A DNA stretch of 64,000 bases, taken from the NCBI GenBank assembly GCA_024036415.1, contig JAMWET010004066.1:258501-322500 (forward strand), written 5' to 3'. The notes under the pieces were generated by a model. That model was not told where the DNA came from. It worked only from the letters and a program-made list of their open reading frames with translations, and searched no databases. Within the stretch, counting starts at the first letter, position 1. Each line of letters opens with the position of its first letter. Source of the DNA: Prochilodus magdalenae (taxonomy: Eukaryota > Chordata > Actinopteri > Characiformes > Prochilodontidae). The position numbers were made by a program, and so were the translations under genes. Below, one piece after another: positions 27,568 through 40,660 of this stretch.

Positions 27568-27814
27568 CTGGAATAAATATACAAAATGATGAAGAAGCAA
27601 ATGCAACATTACATAACATAATCTCTTACAATTTTATAATACTAATTATTTTAAGCATTCCAGTCAGTAAACTGACCTTCAATAATAATTAAAAAAAACT
27701 GTATTTAATTTGTAAAGACTATATCAATATTGCCGTATACAACCAATATGACGTTTTTATATAATCTTAGTTTTCATATCAGTCAGGTCCTATCGTCAAT
27801 ATATGTTTGTCTAC
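27568..27814 (-). other. trabd2a intron 3 (247 bp)
   Basis: A short AT-rich intron between exons 3 and 4, with donor GTAGAC and acceptor TTATTCCAG on the minus strand. No repeat or other feature is visible. Confidence 0.9.
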
Positions 27815-27961
27815 CTGTGAAGTGTCATGGTTGAAAATTATGGAGTTGAGGTCCCCACAGTTGTAGTGCTTAATGAGATCCTCGGTGGTGTAGGGCACCT
27901 GCAAACTCCCTGCCCGAAGACTCTCCTGCTGAAGCAGAGTTTGGTTCAAGGCAAATATCAC
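27815..27961 (-). CDS. trabd2a: trabd2a exon 3 (residues 223-271)
   Basis: The exon has 147 bases and 49 codons in phase 0 at both ends. It encodes [20 protein letters not shown], then [20 protein letters not shown] and IIFNHDTSQ. This joins directly to NFSQ from exon 2 and to VPNF of exon 4, the order found in TIKI proteins. The acceptor reads TGTTGTAG and the donor CAG|GTAGAC. N228 in NQT is a potential N-glycosylation site. It is separated from exon 4 by only 247 bases, while the introns on either side of the pair exceed 19 kb. Confidence 0.96.
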
Positions 27962-28868
27962 CTACAACAGACAACAAAAATAGATAGTTTAGTTTATTTG
28001 TTTGGGATTTGCCTTTATGTGGTTTATGTGATTGCATTTTGTCAGTAAAAAGTAGGTGTTGAGCTAAGCATTTAAACTTTTCACAACCTAAGCTGTTATT
28101 TTGTCTAGTTAAGCATTTCACAGAGATCTCATGACTAAGAGATGTGATCAAATAAACATGAAATATATCCAGAAATTTGCAGTGGTAAAAAAATCCTGCA
28201 GCAATAGGTGTTTATGGCAGAACAGTAGCCTAGCGAAGAACAAAAAGATCCAATTACTGTGTATTACAATATGAATACCAGTGGGTGATAATGAACTTGT
28301 GTGATGCTGTGATGTTGAATCAACAGAAGGAAATAAAGTTTATTTTCAGTTTACAGAGTATTATGCTTTTTCTAAAGCAGCATCGCAAAGTGGGCAGTTT
28401 TATTATATCCATCATACAAAAAGTGCAGGTAACGATTACATTTCTTTATCCTGCTGCTATTTTACACTGAATGTGTTTTAATTAATGCAGGCAAAGAAAT
28501 GTTTCAAAGTAGTACTATGTGAAAACAATAACATCAATTAGCATTAGATCTTTCCTTTGATATTTGCGATAAGAAATGACCTGAAAACTCAAAGATCTAA
28601 ACAGTATTCATTTTCATTTTCACATCTTTTCTTGCTTCCAAGCTTAGCTTGGGAACAAAAGCTCTCCCTCGCTCTCTTCAAAGTGCTAACATCAGGGAGT
28701 CTTCTCAGAGATCAAAGGCAATGCGCTGCGTTTCTTTCAATTAGTTCTACTTCTCGTCTTTTTGTTGGTCTTGTTTCGGGAGCTCACTCTTGTCTCACCA
28801 TGAAATTCTCCTGTGTTTACCCACTGGCCCAGCCTGTGCTCATAGACCCTGATTACGTACACACACAA

Positions 28869-28959
28869 CCACCCCCCCCCACCCCCAGCCCCTTCAACTC
28901 CCAAACACCCCCCACTCACTATCACCCCCCACCCTCTACCAACACCCCCCCCCCCGCCG
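28869..28959. repeat. C-rich low-complexity tract
   Basis: The plus strand has many runs of four to eleven C separated by short spacers. The transcribed sense strand of trabd2a is therefore G-run-rich inside intron 2, with potential for RNA or DNA G-quadruplexes. The open frame through it is a product of composition. Confidence 0.85.
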
Positions 28960-29150
28960 AACCCACTCTTCAGATTCTTTCAGACTGATTACGCATAATA
29001 GCTGTCCCTTAACCAAAATAACAAGTTTATTTTTTCTTTATGGGGAAAAATGAATCAAGCCGCCACACACCCATATCAACATCACTATTCTCTTGCACAA
29101 ATTTAAGTTATCTTTTTGCAGAACCATACGCATTTACTCTCTGTAACACG

Positions 29151-29186
29151 CTCTCTCTCTCCCTCTCTCTCTCGCTCTCTTTCTCG

Positions 29187-29217
<31 letters not shown>

Positions 29218-29219
29218 AC
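29151..29219. repeat. Compound (CT)n(CA)n microsatellite
   Basis: A CT-rich stretch of about 43 bases with a few interruptions (CG, TT) is followed by about 13 CA units. Intron 2. Confidence 0.95.
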
Positions 29220-29704
29220 TAGAATGGCTGGACTCTTTTTTATGTGCTATGATGACACTCTCCGGCCCTGGCTGTCATTGTTTCAGGGTTTCGTCCTGGA
29301 CAAGAGGGCAAAGCCCAGCAGATGCCTTCTTGTCTGGGACAAAGAACTAACCCCCCCCCCTCCTCTACCCTTCTCCGTCGGCCTCTCCTCCACTCATACT
29401 TTCATCCCTGGCCCATCAAAGCGTCCTGCTCTGCATTTGAAAGAGGGCCGGCTTTATGCCACTCAAATTAGCCTATCGCCACCCCGCCAGCCTCCGCAAA
29501 CGCCACAACAAAAAAACTTTCCCCATCTGCTTCAGGGCCGCAAGTCCATCTTCGAGGTTTTCTTTTTCTCAGAACCCCCACCTTTCCCGCCCTGAGCCCC
29601 TTTCTTTCAGCATCTTAAATCATGGTACTGGGGGTTAAGGTGGGGGGATTTAGGGGCACACTCTCAGAGAAAGAGTGAGTAAAAAAAGAGAGAGGGGGTT
29701 GGAG

Positions 29705-29773
29705 CTGAGAGAGCGAGAAGAAGAAGGGGAATAATAAGAAGAAGAAGATGAAGAAGAAAAAGAAGAAGAAGAG
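29705..29773. repeat. Homopurine GAA/GA-rich tract
   Basis: Nearly pure purines with many AAG units, interrupted by a few pyrimidines. Such tracts can form triplex (H-DNA). Intron 2. Confidence 0.85.
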
Positions 29774-32700
29774 TCAAGCTGAACAAATTACATTTCATCC
29801 TGTGATCTCACTCAGTTGTGTCCAGGCTAAGGTCAGTGGATACGCACATATGGACGCTATATATGTACTCCTCACACTCCAAAGCTAGCTTGCATCAAAG
29901 AACCATGTCCCTATGAAAGTCAATAATTCTTTGTAATGGAAATCAGAACTACCAGAATGGTGGGGAACAGAATAAGTGGATGATGACAGAAAAAGAGGAC
30001 TATGCTCACGGATGAACTGCAACAGTATGAAAAACTCCAATCAGTCATCCTGGAACTCCAATCAACCTACAGAAACACTTGTTGACTATTTTGGTCTGAG
30101 AACCAAGAGAAGTCAGCTGACATAACTTTTGTTTGAGTAGGCTTATTAGAGCTGGTTGACCTGATACAGTGTTTTTTTCCAGGACTTAAAAGGCAATATA
30201 GATGGTGAAGTAAGGCTCTTTAATTCGTCCTCAGTTAGTTGTCTGGTGCCTTTTGCTTTTTATCTGTAGGTTGACATATTCCACACAATGCCTGCAGTGG
30301 CCTGGCAACTCAATGCATTTGGCAAAGACCCAAGGCCAAATGAAGACTTCCAACTCTCTCTCTCTCTGTCACTTCGCAAAGGCATGAATGAAAGACATAG
30401 ATGTTATCCGAGAAACCCAAGACTTCAGGCTTTTGCCTCACGACAAGGTCACTTTAATGGACCCACAATCCTTTTTAGATACAGAGGCTAGCTGAAGCAG
30501 AAATGTCTCGAGTGCCAGACGTCTTAATGGAAGACACTGACCGTATGTTATTTGTTCAGGACAGCTTTTACAGTGAACCAGGGCAAGCACAGCTCCTTCA
30601 AACTCTCCTTCGTGCTGATGAATCAAGCTGCCCTCAGGTTGCATTAGAGAAAAACCTCTATTAAAGTTCCCACACAGACTAGCATCAGTGCTATGGATGG
30701 ATGGATCGTCCTGTCAGTCAACATTGCCACTGATGAACAACTTCACAGTCCTGTGCTAATGGATGTACTTTAAGGACATTAGCCTCTTTTTTCTCATTAC
30801 ATCACTCTGTCCTGTGTTTTCCCAGCAGTTAGGAAACACAAACAGCCCTTTAGGCCGGGAAAAGCCTCACACAAGCACATGGTGCCCAGCTGGTGACATC
30901 ATCGGGCTGGCTGATTGGCTTTTGTTGTCCAGTCGGTCTGTCTGTGAATGACGTTTGTCAAACCACACAGATTTCCCACGCTGCACTGCACTGCAATATA
31001 TAAGTGGAACATGCTGCTATGCTCTTCCTTCTAGATAAGCCTTGAGTTGCTGCTGAGGTGTAAGGTGACACAGACAGGCTAAGACTAAGCATTGTGGGCT
31101 AGTTCAAGAGAGAAACATGAGAGTATGGAAGCAAGCTAATTCAAACCAGACCCATGTGGTTAGGAAAAGAGGATGAAAGGAGAAACAGAGAGAGGGGTCT
31201 GTCTGTAATGGGTTTGGTTATTTATTATATGCATTGTGTGATAGTATGGGTTAAAGATTAACTAGGGGGAAAGGGGTGTTTTACAGCAGTGGGAGTTTGC
31301 TGGAGCGTGACTATTGGGGTCGGGGTGAACTCCCCTGTGTAAATCCTCACTGGGCAAACACTTTTTCCTTATAGTGCTGACCTTTACTTAGGTCTTCCAT
31401 CTTAAAAATGAAGGTTCCTAAACGGTTCCTGGCCTGAATGTCAGCTCTAGGCAAAATAACTGATTGACACTGATCCCTTACATTGTGTGTAGATCCTGTC
31501 AATGAGAGGATACAACAAAACTGAGAAGTTACAACAACAACAAAAAAGTTTCTAGAAAGATTCATCCCCTGAGGATTCTTCTTTTGCACTGCTCCAAATA
31601 CCTTTTGTGAAATGTATTTTCAAGTGTTTCCTAAAGTGTTACAAGTTGTAATAATCCTGTTAACGATGTCGGTGACTGTAGGTGGACTTGTCTGACCATA
31701 ATCTGGCAGAGTAGCTGACCAACCTCTGATCTTTAATGAGTTGTTCTTCTTAAGAACAAAACTGCTATTTTCTTTTGCTATATTTTTTTGTGTTGCTTGA
31801 CAACCACTTCTCATGTTGATCCAAGGTCAGCCTAGAAGCCAAAACACACGATCCCACCCAAGAGGCTGAGAAGGGTGAAACCCTACATGTTAACCATCTT
31901 CCTAACCACTCTGTGTACATCTTTCCAGTGAAGCCTGACTTGTGACCAGAAGTGAGAAGATTTAGAGGATGGCAAGCCATGCCAGAAGCCCCGCAGGAGG
32001 TGAATGGGAGTCTCCTCCAGTCTGGTGTCAAAAAGCTCACACGTCCATTACACTATTCACACTATATTTTTTATAACTATATAACTTACACAGTAGTTCC
32101 ATGATTGTTACTTAATTCATTGTCTTTATACATAGTAATAAGTCCTAAGATCAGAGCTGGGTACTCTGTTCTGTGTACATTAAGCTACATAATTTCATCC
32201 TACTCTTTTGGTTCAGATGCTGAACTGTATGGTTTAATTTTTTTAAACCAAATGATCCCAATATGAGAAGAGTTTCTACACCTTTAACAATAATGCTGCA
32301 TTTTGCCTCCCTAAGGACCCGAATAATAAAGGTGCAAAATATTATCAAAAACGCCATTTCAAATTTAAAAAAATTGGGGGAACCTGGGAGATCTCTGGAC
32401 ACATCTCTGGTGGAAATGTGTATGTGCATGTAACGTGTAGAAGTTTCATAAAGTCAGTTTTGTAGAAAAATCAGCTGCAGAAACCATGTGTTTTATTCAC
32501 CATAAATGTTTGACTTCTCTATAAGGGTAGCCACCTCTCTTTTAGATTAACAACTCCAACAGTTTAAAGGGTTAACAGCAACAGTAACATGACTTCTAAA
32601 ATAGTTTTGTGGACACACTTTTGAAATCACTGGCATGAAAAAGGGTTTTGTATTTGTTTGCATGCTCTTCTTCAAAGCAAAGTGAGAATGTTCAAATCCT

Positions 32701-35700
32701 GCAGATAGAGCATGCAGCTGAAAGCTGTGAAAGCATTCGATCACACTTAAAGTGAGCAGTGTGCCATTCTGTCTCTCTGCAGCACTTTCTCTTCTGCAGC
32801 TACACAGAAGAGGCTGTGCATCTCATAGACCCTGGCAGGTACACCTTAACTTGTGGGTCAGGAGGGATGTGTCAGTTTATTATCTTGGACCACTCCATGT
32901 TTGATCTTTTAGAACCTTCACAAGGCCTTCGAAAGCTGATCTGTGCATTCCACTATAAAAGTTGATGGCACAAGGCTAGTTCTCCACAGCCAGGATTACT
33001 GCACTATACTACAAACACATACACATGCACATCACGGCACTCAAACAGGTGACTGAAGGTTTTGTGAAATTCAAGGAACAAAAAAGGAAGGGAAGCAGAA
33101 ACTGTGGAAGAGTTGTACAAATTGGACCAGCGGGGTTTGTCTGCTTTCTGAAATGCGTAACATGCTTAAGACACCACCTCAAACTATGTCAGGTTAATTT
33201 TTCGAATCTCCTCTTTCTTTTACAGAGTCTATACTATAGTCTGTAGGAAACAACTCCACTTTGTGAAGAAAGTACTGCCTGTTCCAAGCCAGAACACCAT
33301 AAGCTTGCTGGCTTTATTAATATAAAAAAACAACATCGACTTGTTTTTGTATGCGATGGCTTTGCCATGTAAACCCTATGAGAGTGGGTGCATAAACATA
33401 CACATGCAGATAAATAAACACTTGGATTCAGTCAGTGAGCCAGGTTAAGTCTCACTGATGTCTGGGCATGTGGGGGGGGCTTGTCTGTCTCTATGGTGAC
33501 TGAACAGAACATCTGTCCCAGGCCAGAGACAATATAAACATACAGAGAGACCCAAATAGAGCTAGTTTTGTGAGCACACCCAGTCTGTTAGACTCGGTAG
33601 CTGTTACCAAAGCCTGCAGCAATCGGTGTGTTTGTGTACCACAGGCAGATTCGTCTGTCAGTTTGTGCCACATAGAGTAAACAGTTCGTCTGGCAGACAA
33701 GGGAGAGAGGCTGTGTTGCTGTGTCTGGGAGACACAGAGAGACAGCAGTTTGTTTAAGTTTGTCATTGCACTCATCAAGAAGACAGCAACTGTCAGTTAG
33801 TCGTTTTAAATTAAGAGAACTTTCAGGTGGCTTAAATAAAGGACATCAGTCTGGCCGTGTGGCTGCCTGTCAGCCAGATGAATCAGTTCGTCACTAAATC
33901 AGAGCGAGAGATGCTTGATTGCCTGAACTGAATTAGAATCTTATCCTTGCACCCACCTGATGCTTTCAGGTTCAGACACACTATGCAAGGAGATAGGTGT
34001 GTATTTCTATGACCTTACAACTATTAGAATATGATGACAATTCTTTTGGAAACAATGAAAAGATATGGGGGTTAACATGTTGCGCCTAGCTGTTTACATT
34101 TTGGCCTCAAAAATGTGTAGAGCCTGTGGCCTGTGTGGCCATTAGTGTTAGGGCCGTCAACCACAATTCAGTTGTATCATTTTAATAAGAATTAAATATA
34201 CATTACTTTTATGCATAGACTGAGTGATACTACAAGCTGTTTCTTGGACTTAGATAACTGATCCTGATTAATATCTTATAGGCAGAAAATAAGCACACTA
34301 CTGAATATTATTATAATCACAAATGACTGATTCTAACATTCCAAAATTGATGTCCACATTTAGATTAAGAAATCTTGATGACGTTTTTTACACTTTTTGT
34401 CTATAACCATGCTTTATGGAGTACGTAGCTCAGTATTTTGAGAGTGTCCCATGTTGCAATGGAATTTAATAACACAGGGGTACAAATATACACTGTACAA
34501 GTCCCCTAGAAACTTCCAGTAAACATAGAATAACTACTACTATAACTATTAAACACACTATTAAACAAGACATATGTGGTGGAAGGTAACTACACTAACA
34601 TGACTATCAGCCTGTGAAATAATTTACTTAAGTATATATGGGAGACTTGTAGTGCTTTTATGTTCCATTTTAACACTGCAGTTAAATAAACCTACAGCAT
34701 TTACCTCTGTGAAGTAAAATGGTAAACATGAGGCTAGAGGTAAACATTAATCTGAGGCTACAGACTGCTGTTCCAGGGCTTTATCCAAACCTCAGCAGAT
34801 TCTTATTAAAGCAACATTCTATCCATGACACCTATACACATGCAGACATTCTGTTATATCTCTCCCTCTCTCTCATCCTTTCAAGGGTCTGACCTACTCT
34901 GCTGTGCCCAAATATTTAGCTTGTCAAGAGGAATCAGTATCAAATACAAAAGGCTGGCAGCCACACTTCATCCAGCCCACACCATCAGCTTCAGCCAGTA
35001 GCACTTTAGACTCTGGGGGGAGTGTAAAACGGTGGTGGCCAACAACAAGACCTCCACTGTTTTTTCTGCCTACCTGCAGTTTGGCCAGGCCAAAACATAG
35101 CCCACACTGTGGACGTCTTGATCTGCCAGCCAAAGAATGGCCTAAAGACAAATGTAGAGACAGATAGATATAAATAATAAATGAATCAAATGGAGCAGAG
35201 ACGTATATAATAAATCTTGGGTGACTGTCAACAGCATTAAGATCTGATTTAATAGAACCTATTCTATTCAACTAAAGTTGCACTTAAGATATACGTAATC
35301 ACAAGTACCAAAACAAGGTAAGCAAATATGTATTATATTATGTGCTTATTAATTATTTATTTTAATATTTAACCATAATGTATGATTTCAAATCAAGCAG
35401 TCATGAATGACACCACCAACTGGTAATTACTAATGTATTTGTCTATGAGCTTCAGCTTGGGGGGGATGTTAAATAAAAAGTCATGGTGGCAGTTAATATG
35501 GATGTCTACAAAATATTTACTCCTTGTGCTGAATTCAATTCCTACTTACGGGATTTGAAGGGAGCACAAGATAAGTTACTTGGCTTGTAAATCACCACAA
35601 TTTGATCACAATTTTAAACAAAATAGATAATCTGATTTGGCTACTTTGAGTTTCAAATTACATTTTTAAAATGTAAAATTACATTGATTAAACAAATGTG

Positions 35701-37039
35701 CACTTTTTCAGATAGTACTGGAATCTAGACAATACTCCAAGTGTTTTTAGAATTTTACATTTGAAATTAAAGTTCAGAAATTTTTATTTTGACCAAATTA
35801 TTAACAGATATATAGAATTTTTTATTTATGATTAAATAGGCTACATCTGGCAAACAACACCCAATAATGAACGTATCGCATTGATGCTTTTTATAGTCCT
35901 ATAAGCTGGTATACAGAGTTTCTACACATTCATGAACATTTAAACACAGAAACTCCAAACTGTCACTAAAGCTGCTTGTGTGATCTTCTTTTTCTTAAAA
36001 CACTTGTATGTACTGAAAAAATGTGATGTGAGTAGTGGAAAAAATTTGCGGAGAGCCTCTTGTTCCCCCCTCAGATACAGACCCGCACATGGTGAAAAAC
36101 AATCAGCCCTCTGCGGTTTCTCAACCAACTGCACAGCTAATGTAGACATTGCCGAGCTGCCTGCCTAGCAAACCGCTAATGCCACTCAACAGCGCATAAA
36201 TACAGTTTCTAAGACACACACACATACACACACAAGCAGAGACAAACAGCCACATATCCACAGAACTTAGCTAGCCACCATGTCCTAGTCATACATGAAA
36301 ACTTTGCAGTTCAAAATCCACATAAACAAGGAAATGAGAGAGATGTTGCCACTTAAAGCTAAAACATTAAACAGCTATGAAAATGTGCAGAATGAGAGAA
36401 AAAGAGAGACATGGTTATGTTTTTGCATGAGTGAGAGGGAAAAAGAGGGGAGAACAGTGGGCTACTTGTTGGTGGGTTTTGTGCAGCTTTTATGAGGTCA
36501 GTGCATGAAGGCAGACAAAAGCACCCCATCCCCAAAGACAAACACTCTCTGGGTGTAAATGACTCTAAAAACGCCCGCCGGTTCATCTAGGCATGTGGAA
36601 TCCTCTCTTAGCCAGGACAAAAAGTAAACAATACATGGGGGGAGAGGGCTCTGGGGGGCAATGGACTACTGAGTTCTGTGGGGGTGGTGGGTAAATCACA
36701 CGTACACACACAGGATTGTTTTCATACAATGCCAGAATGTAAAGTCATTAAACATATGCAGATATCTACATGTAATTGTAAGAATTGTTCAGCTGAACTT
36801 CAAATCTAACTCACATCTTAAACACAGTAACCAAAAAGACATGATATTGCCTTTTAAAGAAGCACTTTACAATGTCTGATTTGTTGCACCTCTATATTAG
36901 CACTGTTTTCCTCCTGATTTCCAGCAAAGAAAATGTGAAACAAACATACACAAACAGCTGTCACCCAGCTAGCAGTAGAAGCTCAGCAAACCCACTGCAG
37001 GAGAAACCCAACAACACTTGTTTGATTCCCCTTACATGT

Positions 37040-37260
37040 GTTGGGGGGGGAAGAAGGAGAAAGAGTAAAAAGGAAGACTTCAAAAGGGGGCGAGTGGGGA
37101 CTGAGTGGCAGCGTGAAAGGGGCTCCGACAGGGCCGTCTTTCAAGCAACCCGCGCACGCATGCATGAGCTTTGGGGCCTGTGGAGGAGGCCATTGTGCGG
37201 CCGGTGGAGTGCAGTAGACAGTGTAAGCGCATCGCTGAGCCAGGCCATGCACAGGAGGAA
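37040..37260. other. GC-rich patch in intron 2
   Basis: This stretch stands out from AT-rich surroundings, with a G9 run at its start and several CG dinucleotides (near 37090, 37127, 37150-37158, 37199, 37227-37232). A 144-codon open frame runs across it on the plus strand, but its translation has no domain I recognise and starts in AT-rich DNA. It could be a regulatory element or a small CpG cluster; no gene is supported. Confidence 0.35.
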
Positions 37261-38197
37261 TTTACTGGGTGGCAATAAACCTCACATTGCTGCACAGTTA
37301 CTGTAGAGTCTTACAGCTTATTAATTACTAATACAAATATTACTGATATATCAATATTTCTGAAACAGGTCTTAGATAAACTAAAACACTGAATAGTTTT
37401 TTTACTAATGTATTTTATCTTACCAGACTGTACTCCCAACTTAAAATGGTCTTGGGAACACCTAACTGTAATTTTACTACAACGCTCCTAGTAAATTCTA
37501 TAATCATAAAAACTTGGAGAATTATTTCCCACTAGAATGGGCAGAATGCATCACCATTCCCTAAATGACAGAACATCAGTTACTTGACGTGTGTCAGGAA
37601 GTCTCTTCAGTGTCAGCAAGGAGTGGTTCTTTGGCTAGAGGTGCGAATACACCATCTGCCCTGGGCTGCACATTAGCTGTGACACTCACACACACACACT
37701 GTCTCTCTCTGTTTCCCTCTCTTCAGCACTGTCTGTTTCCAGAGAGTATTTCTTTCCTCGTCCTATTAATCACACCGAATGGGTTGGCTGTTTAGAATCA
37801 AGCAGCATGCCAAAAGCCAAGACACACTCATTCAGTCTATTAGCAGCAGCCTTGCAGCATCTGCTAAAGGTGCGGAGGTACAGAGGTATACAATGACCTC
37901 CTAGGATTTTTTCCATAGTCTAAACAAGTGCACTTAACAGAGACATACAGTAACAGAGTGGCATAGTCCAGATGAGGGTTAGAAGTATTTTCAGCCAGAG
38001 TACATCTAGGGTTTGTTTGTATAGTATTTGACAAATTCCTGACACAACCAAATGTCGTCGTGGACAAAAGAAGCATGTGCATCACCCGTTAAGGAACAGG
38101 AAACATACTCAGAAGCTTACCTGTGCCTGCCCTGTTTAGATTTCCCAAAGTCCTTCCTCCTAATAAACTACGATTTTAACACATGAAGATAATAAGT

Positions 38198-38332
38198 GAA
38201 GTGGTGGTGTGGAGTGAGGACGGTGAAGTGGCGATGTGGAGTAAGGGTGATGGACCTATGGTGTTAAGTGAGGAAGGTGGAGTTGTAGTGTTTAGTAAGG
38301 ACGGTCGAGTTATGATGTGTCTTATGAAAAGA
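38198..38332. repeat. 27-bp minisatellite, five degenerate copies
   Basis: Four consecutive 27-base units start at 38198, 38225, 38252 and 38279, all close to GAAGTGGTGGTGTGGAGTGA followed by GGACGGT. A fifth, more decayed, starts at 38306. Differences are mostly single substitutions, so the array is old. Confidence 0.85.
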
Positions 38333-40610
38333 AAAGTGTGAGGTGGGGTGATATAACTAAAGTGTTGGTCTACTACATTGCTAAAGATATAGTTTCTGTA
38401 TCAAAAATAGAACAAGAAGGTTTTAAAAAGCATTGATTCAAGATACCAACTACATCACTCCCATACTCACATATTTAAATATAGATAGAAAGCCTTAGTT
38501 GTATTTTATTTTATCATAGTCTATTTTAATAAAAGTACTTGACAACTGAACATTTAGCCCACTCAGCAGAATATACCAAGGCGTTTTTTTGCCTAAAAGT
38601 ACAGAACTATGTTTTTTGATACATATAGCACAGCCCAACCCCGAAAACTACTTTTGCTACTATTGATAGCCTATTTTAGTCAAAAAACAAAAACTATACA
38701 AAAAACAAAAATATAAAAACTCCAAAATTAGGAACCAAATATCCACCCAACACACAATATTCAGTAATACACAGTCAAATATTTGGGTGCGGCACTACTA
38801 TGAAATAGTTCATAATAATTCACCCAAGTTTGTTAGACTAGTCTATCTATCTCTAGTATACTCCTTTTCCTCTTTTGGAAAATATCTAAAAAGAGGATTT
38901 TTGGAAAGTATATACTGGCTCCTCGTATTCCAGAAACTGTAGTCTGATAAACAGCTAACGTTGCAACTAATCTCCTCAGAGCAAAACCAACAGGTTAAAA
39001 TCCACTACACTCAGCTAACACTTACAGGGCACTAATACATTAGCATGTTAAAGATCAGTGTGTATCTGTCAATGGAGGAACAATGGAGGCCATAATTGCT
39101 GATGAGCGCAGCACACACACATGGTAATTGGAGGGTGTGCTATAGGTTTGCACAAATGAGTCCCTCAGCAGTTGTCTCACTTAAGAACATGAAGAACAAT
39201 GGAAAATTACGATGGGATCTGTAGAGCTTACACTGCTATTGGAATCATAATATAATAGAGTAATAGATTTTTGCATTTTCAATCTACTTTTTTAGAGAAA
39301 TACAAGCTTTGTGGATAAAATTCCCCCTTTAAAAAACCAAAAGGAGAAAAATCAAAGAACTGTTAAAAAATAAATAAGATTAGCTAACATCCAATAAGCT
39401 ACTTGTTACTATGCCGTTTGTGCAGTTTTTTTAACTGATTGCTTTTTTTACAGACTCACTGATGACATCTGTAAAAACTAGGAGAATTTATCAAACTTGA
39501 TCAAGCACACCCAACTCACCAACACCCCACTTAGATCTGCTTTATACAACCATGAAGACGTAACGAAAATACTTCAATAACCCAGACAACTGCACATACA
39601 AAGCGTTGTGTTTAACACAAACACTTACGAAAAAACTAAGCCATTGCCAGTAATTCAGAAATTATGTTATTGTATAACTACTCTGGAAACATTCCATTTA
39701 ATGCTTGAAGGGAGAAAGTCATAATTCAGAGCCAGGATAAATAGAACTGTTAGATGGCAAACTATTTTTGTAATGCATATTAGGCATTTGAAAGGGAATG
39801 AGCTAGAAATATCTTTTAATTACATCTGAATTTGGCCTGGATGATGCAGTTTAGTCCTGCTCCATTTGATCCAGTAGGCTTTAATCTAGCCGTTATCAAA
39901 AACCTGATCTTGGTCAGTGCTAACAACCATCGGCAAGCCAGTTCTTTTACACTATGTGGCCAGACATGGCTTTGATGGCCTATTTTTGAACATTTCACTC
40001 TACACCTCTTGATTAATTGTGTTTCTGTAAGTTGAAATAGAAAACAGAGTTCTTTATATTCCATGGACTATATTTAGCTACACTGTAAAAGTGCATTTCT
40101 CTCAAACAATAGCATATTTGGTGTCCAGTAGATTTTTCTCGTTTCTTTTTAATGCATACCTTTCAACATTTACAGTAATTTAGGATTTTTTTGGCATTCT
40201 GTCATTCAGACAGTCCTTTTTTAACAATTCCCTTGCTTGACTTGGAAGTTGATCAGATCAGTGAATATAGCCTGATGACTTGAATCCATGAGGCAGCTTC
40301 TGGCTCTGATGACCTAGTGTTAAAGAGAAGAACAAACTGCTCGCTTTTGGCTCCCAGGCAGACGTGTGCTACTGTTTCACAGTCTAAAAAGCCTCTGGTT
40401 ATAAAGAGGCTGTGGAAAGATCTAGAATATCAAACCTCCAGTAATCTCTGTCAGACATCTGTTAATAGAGATATCTCATAAATCTTCATTGATCTAATTC
40501 AACAAAAGGAAAAGAGCAAAAATCAGCAAGCTAACAAGAATGCATCAGGGTAAATAAGCAACTTGGGACGTAAATCTCAACTACTGTGTATCATGAACAA
40601 GTTTTTAGCT

Positions 40611-40660
40611 CTATTGATAGATAGACAGACTTTATTAATATTGAATTTAAATTGCATCAT
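40611..40660. repeat. Possible LINE 3' tail fragment
   Basis: ATTGATAGATAGACAGACTT followed by TATTAATATTG resembles the terminal 'gatagatagacagactttatt' sequence of some fish LINE copies. No coding part adjoins it. Low confidence. Confidence 0.3.

Noticed and set aside
28557..29595. Open frames of 143 and 159 codons on the plus strand
   Set aside because: They run through C-rich and CT/CA low-complexity DNA; composition alone removes stops. No homology recognised.
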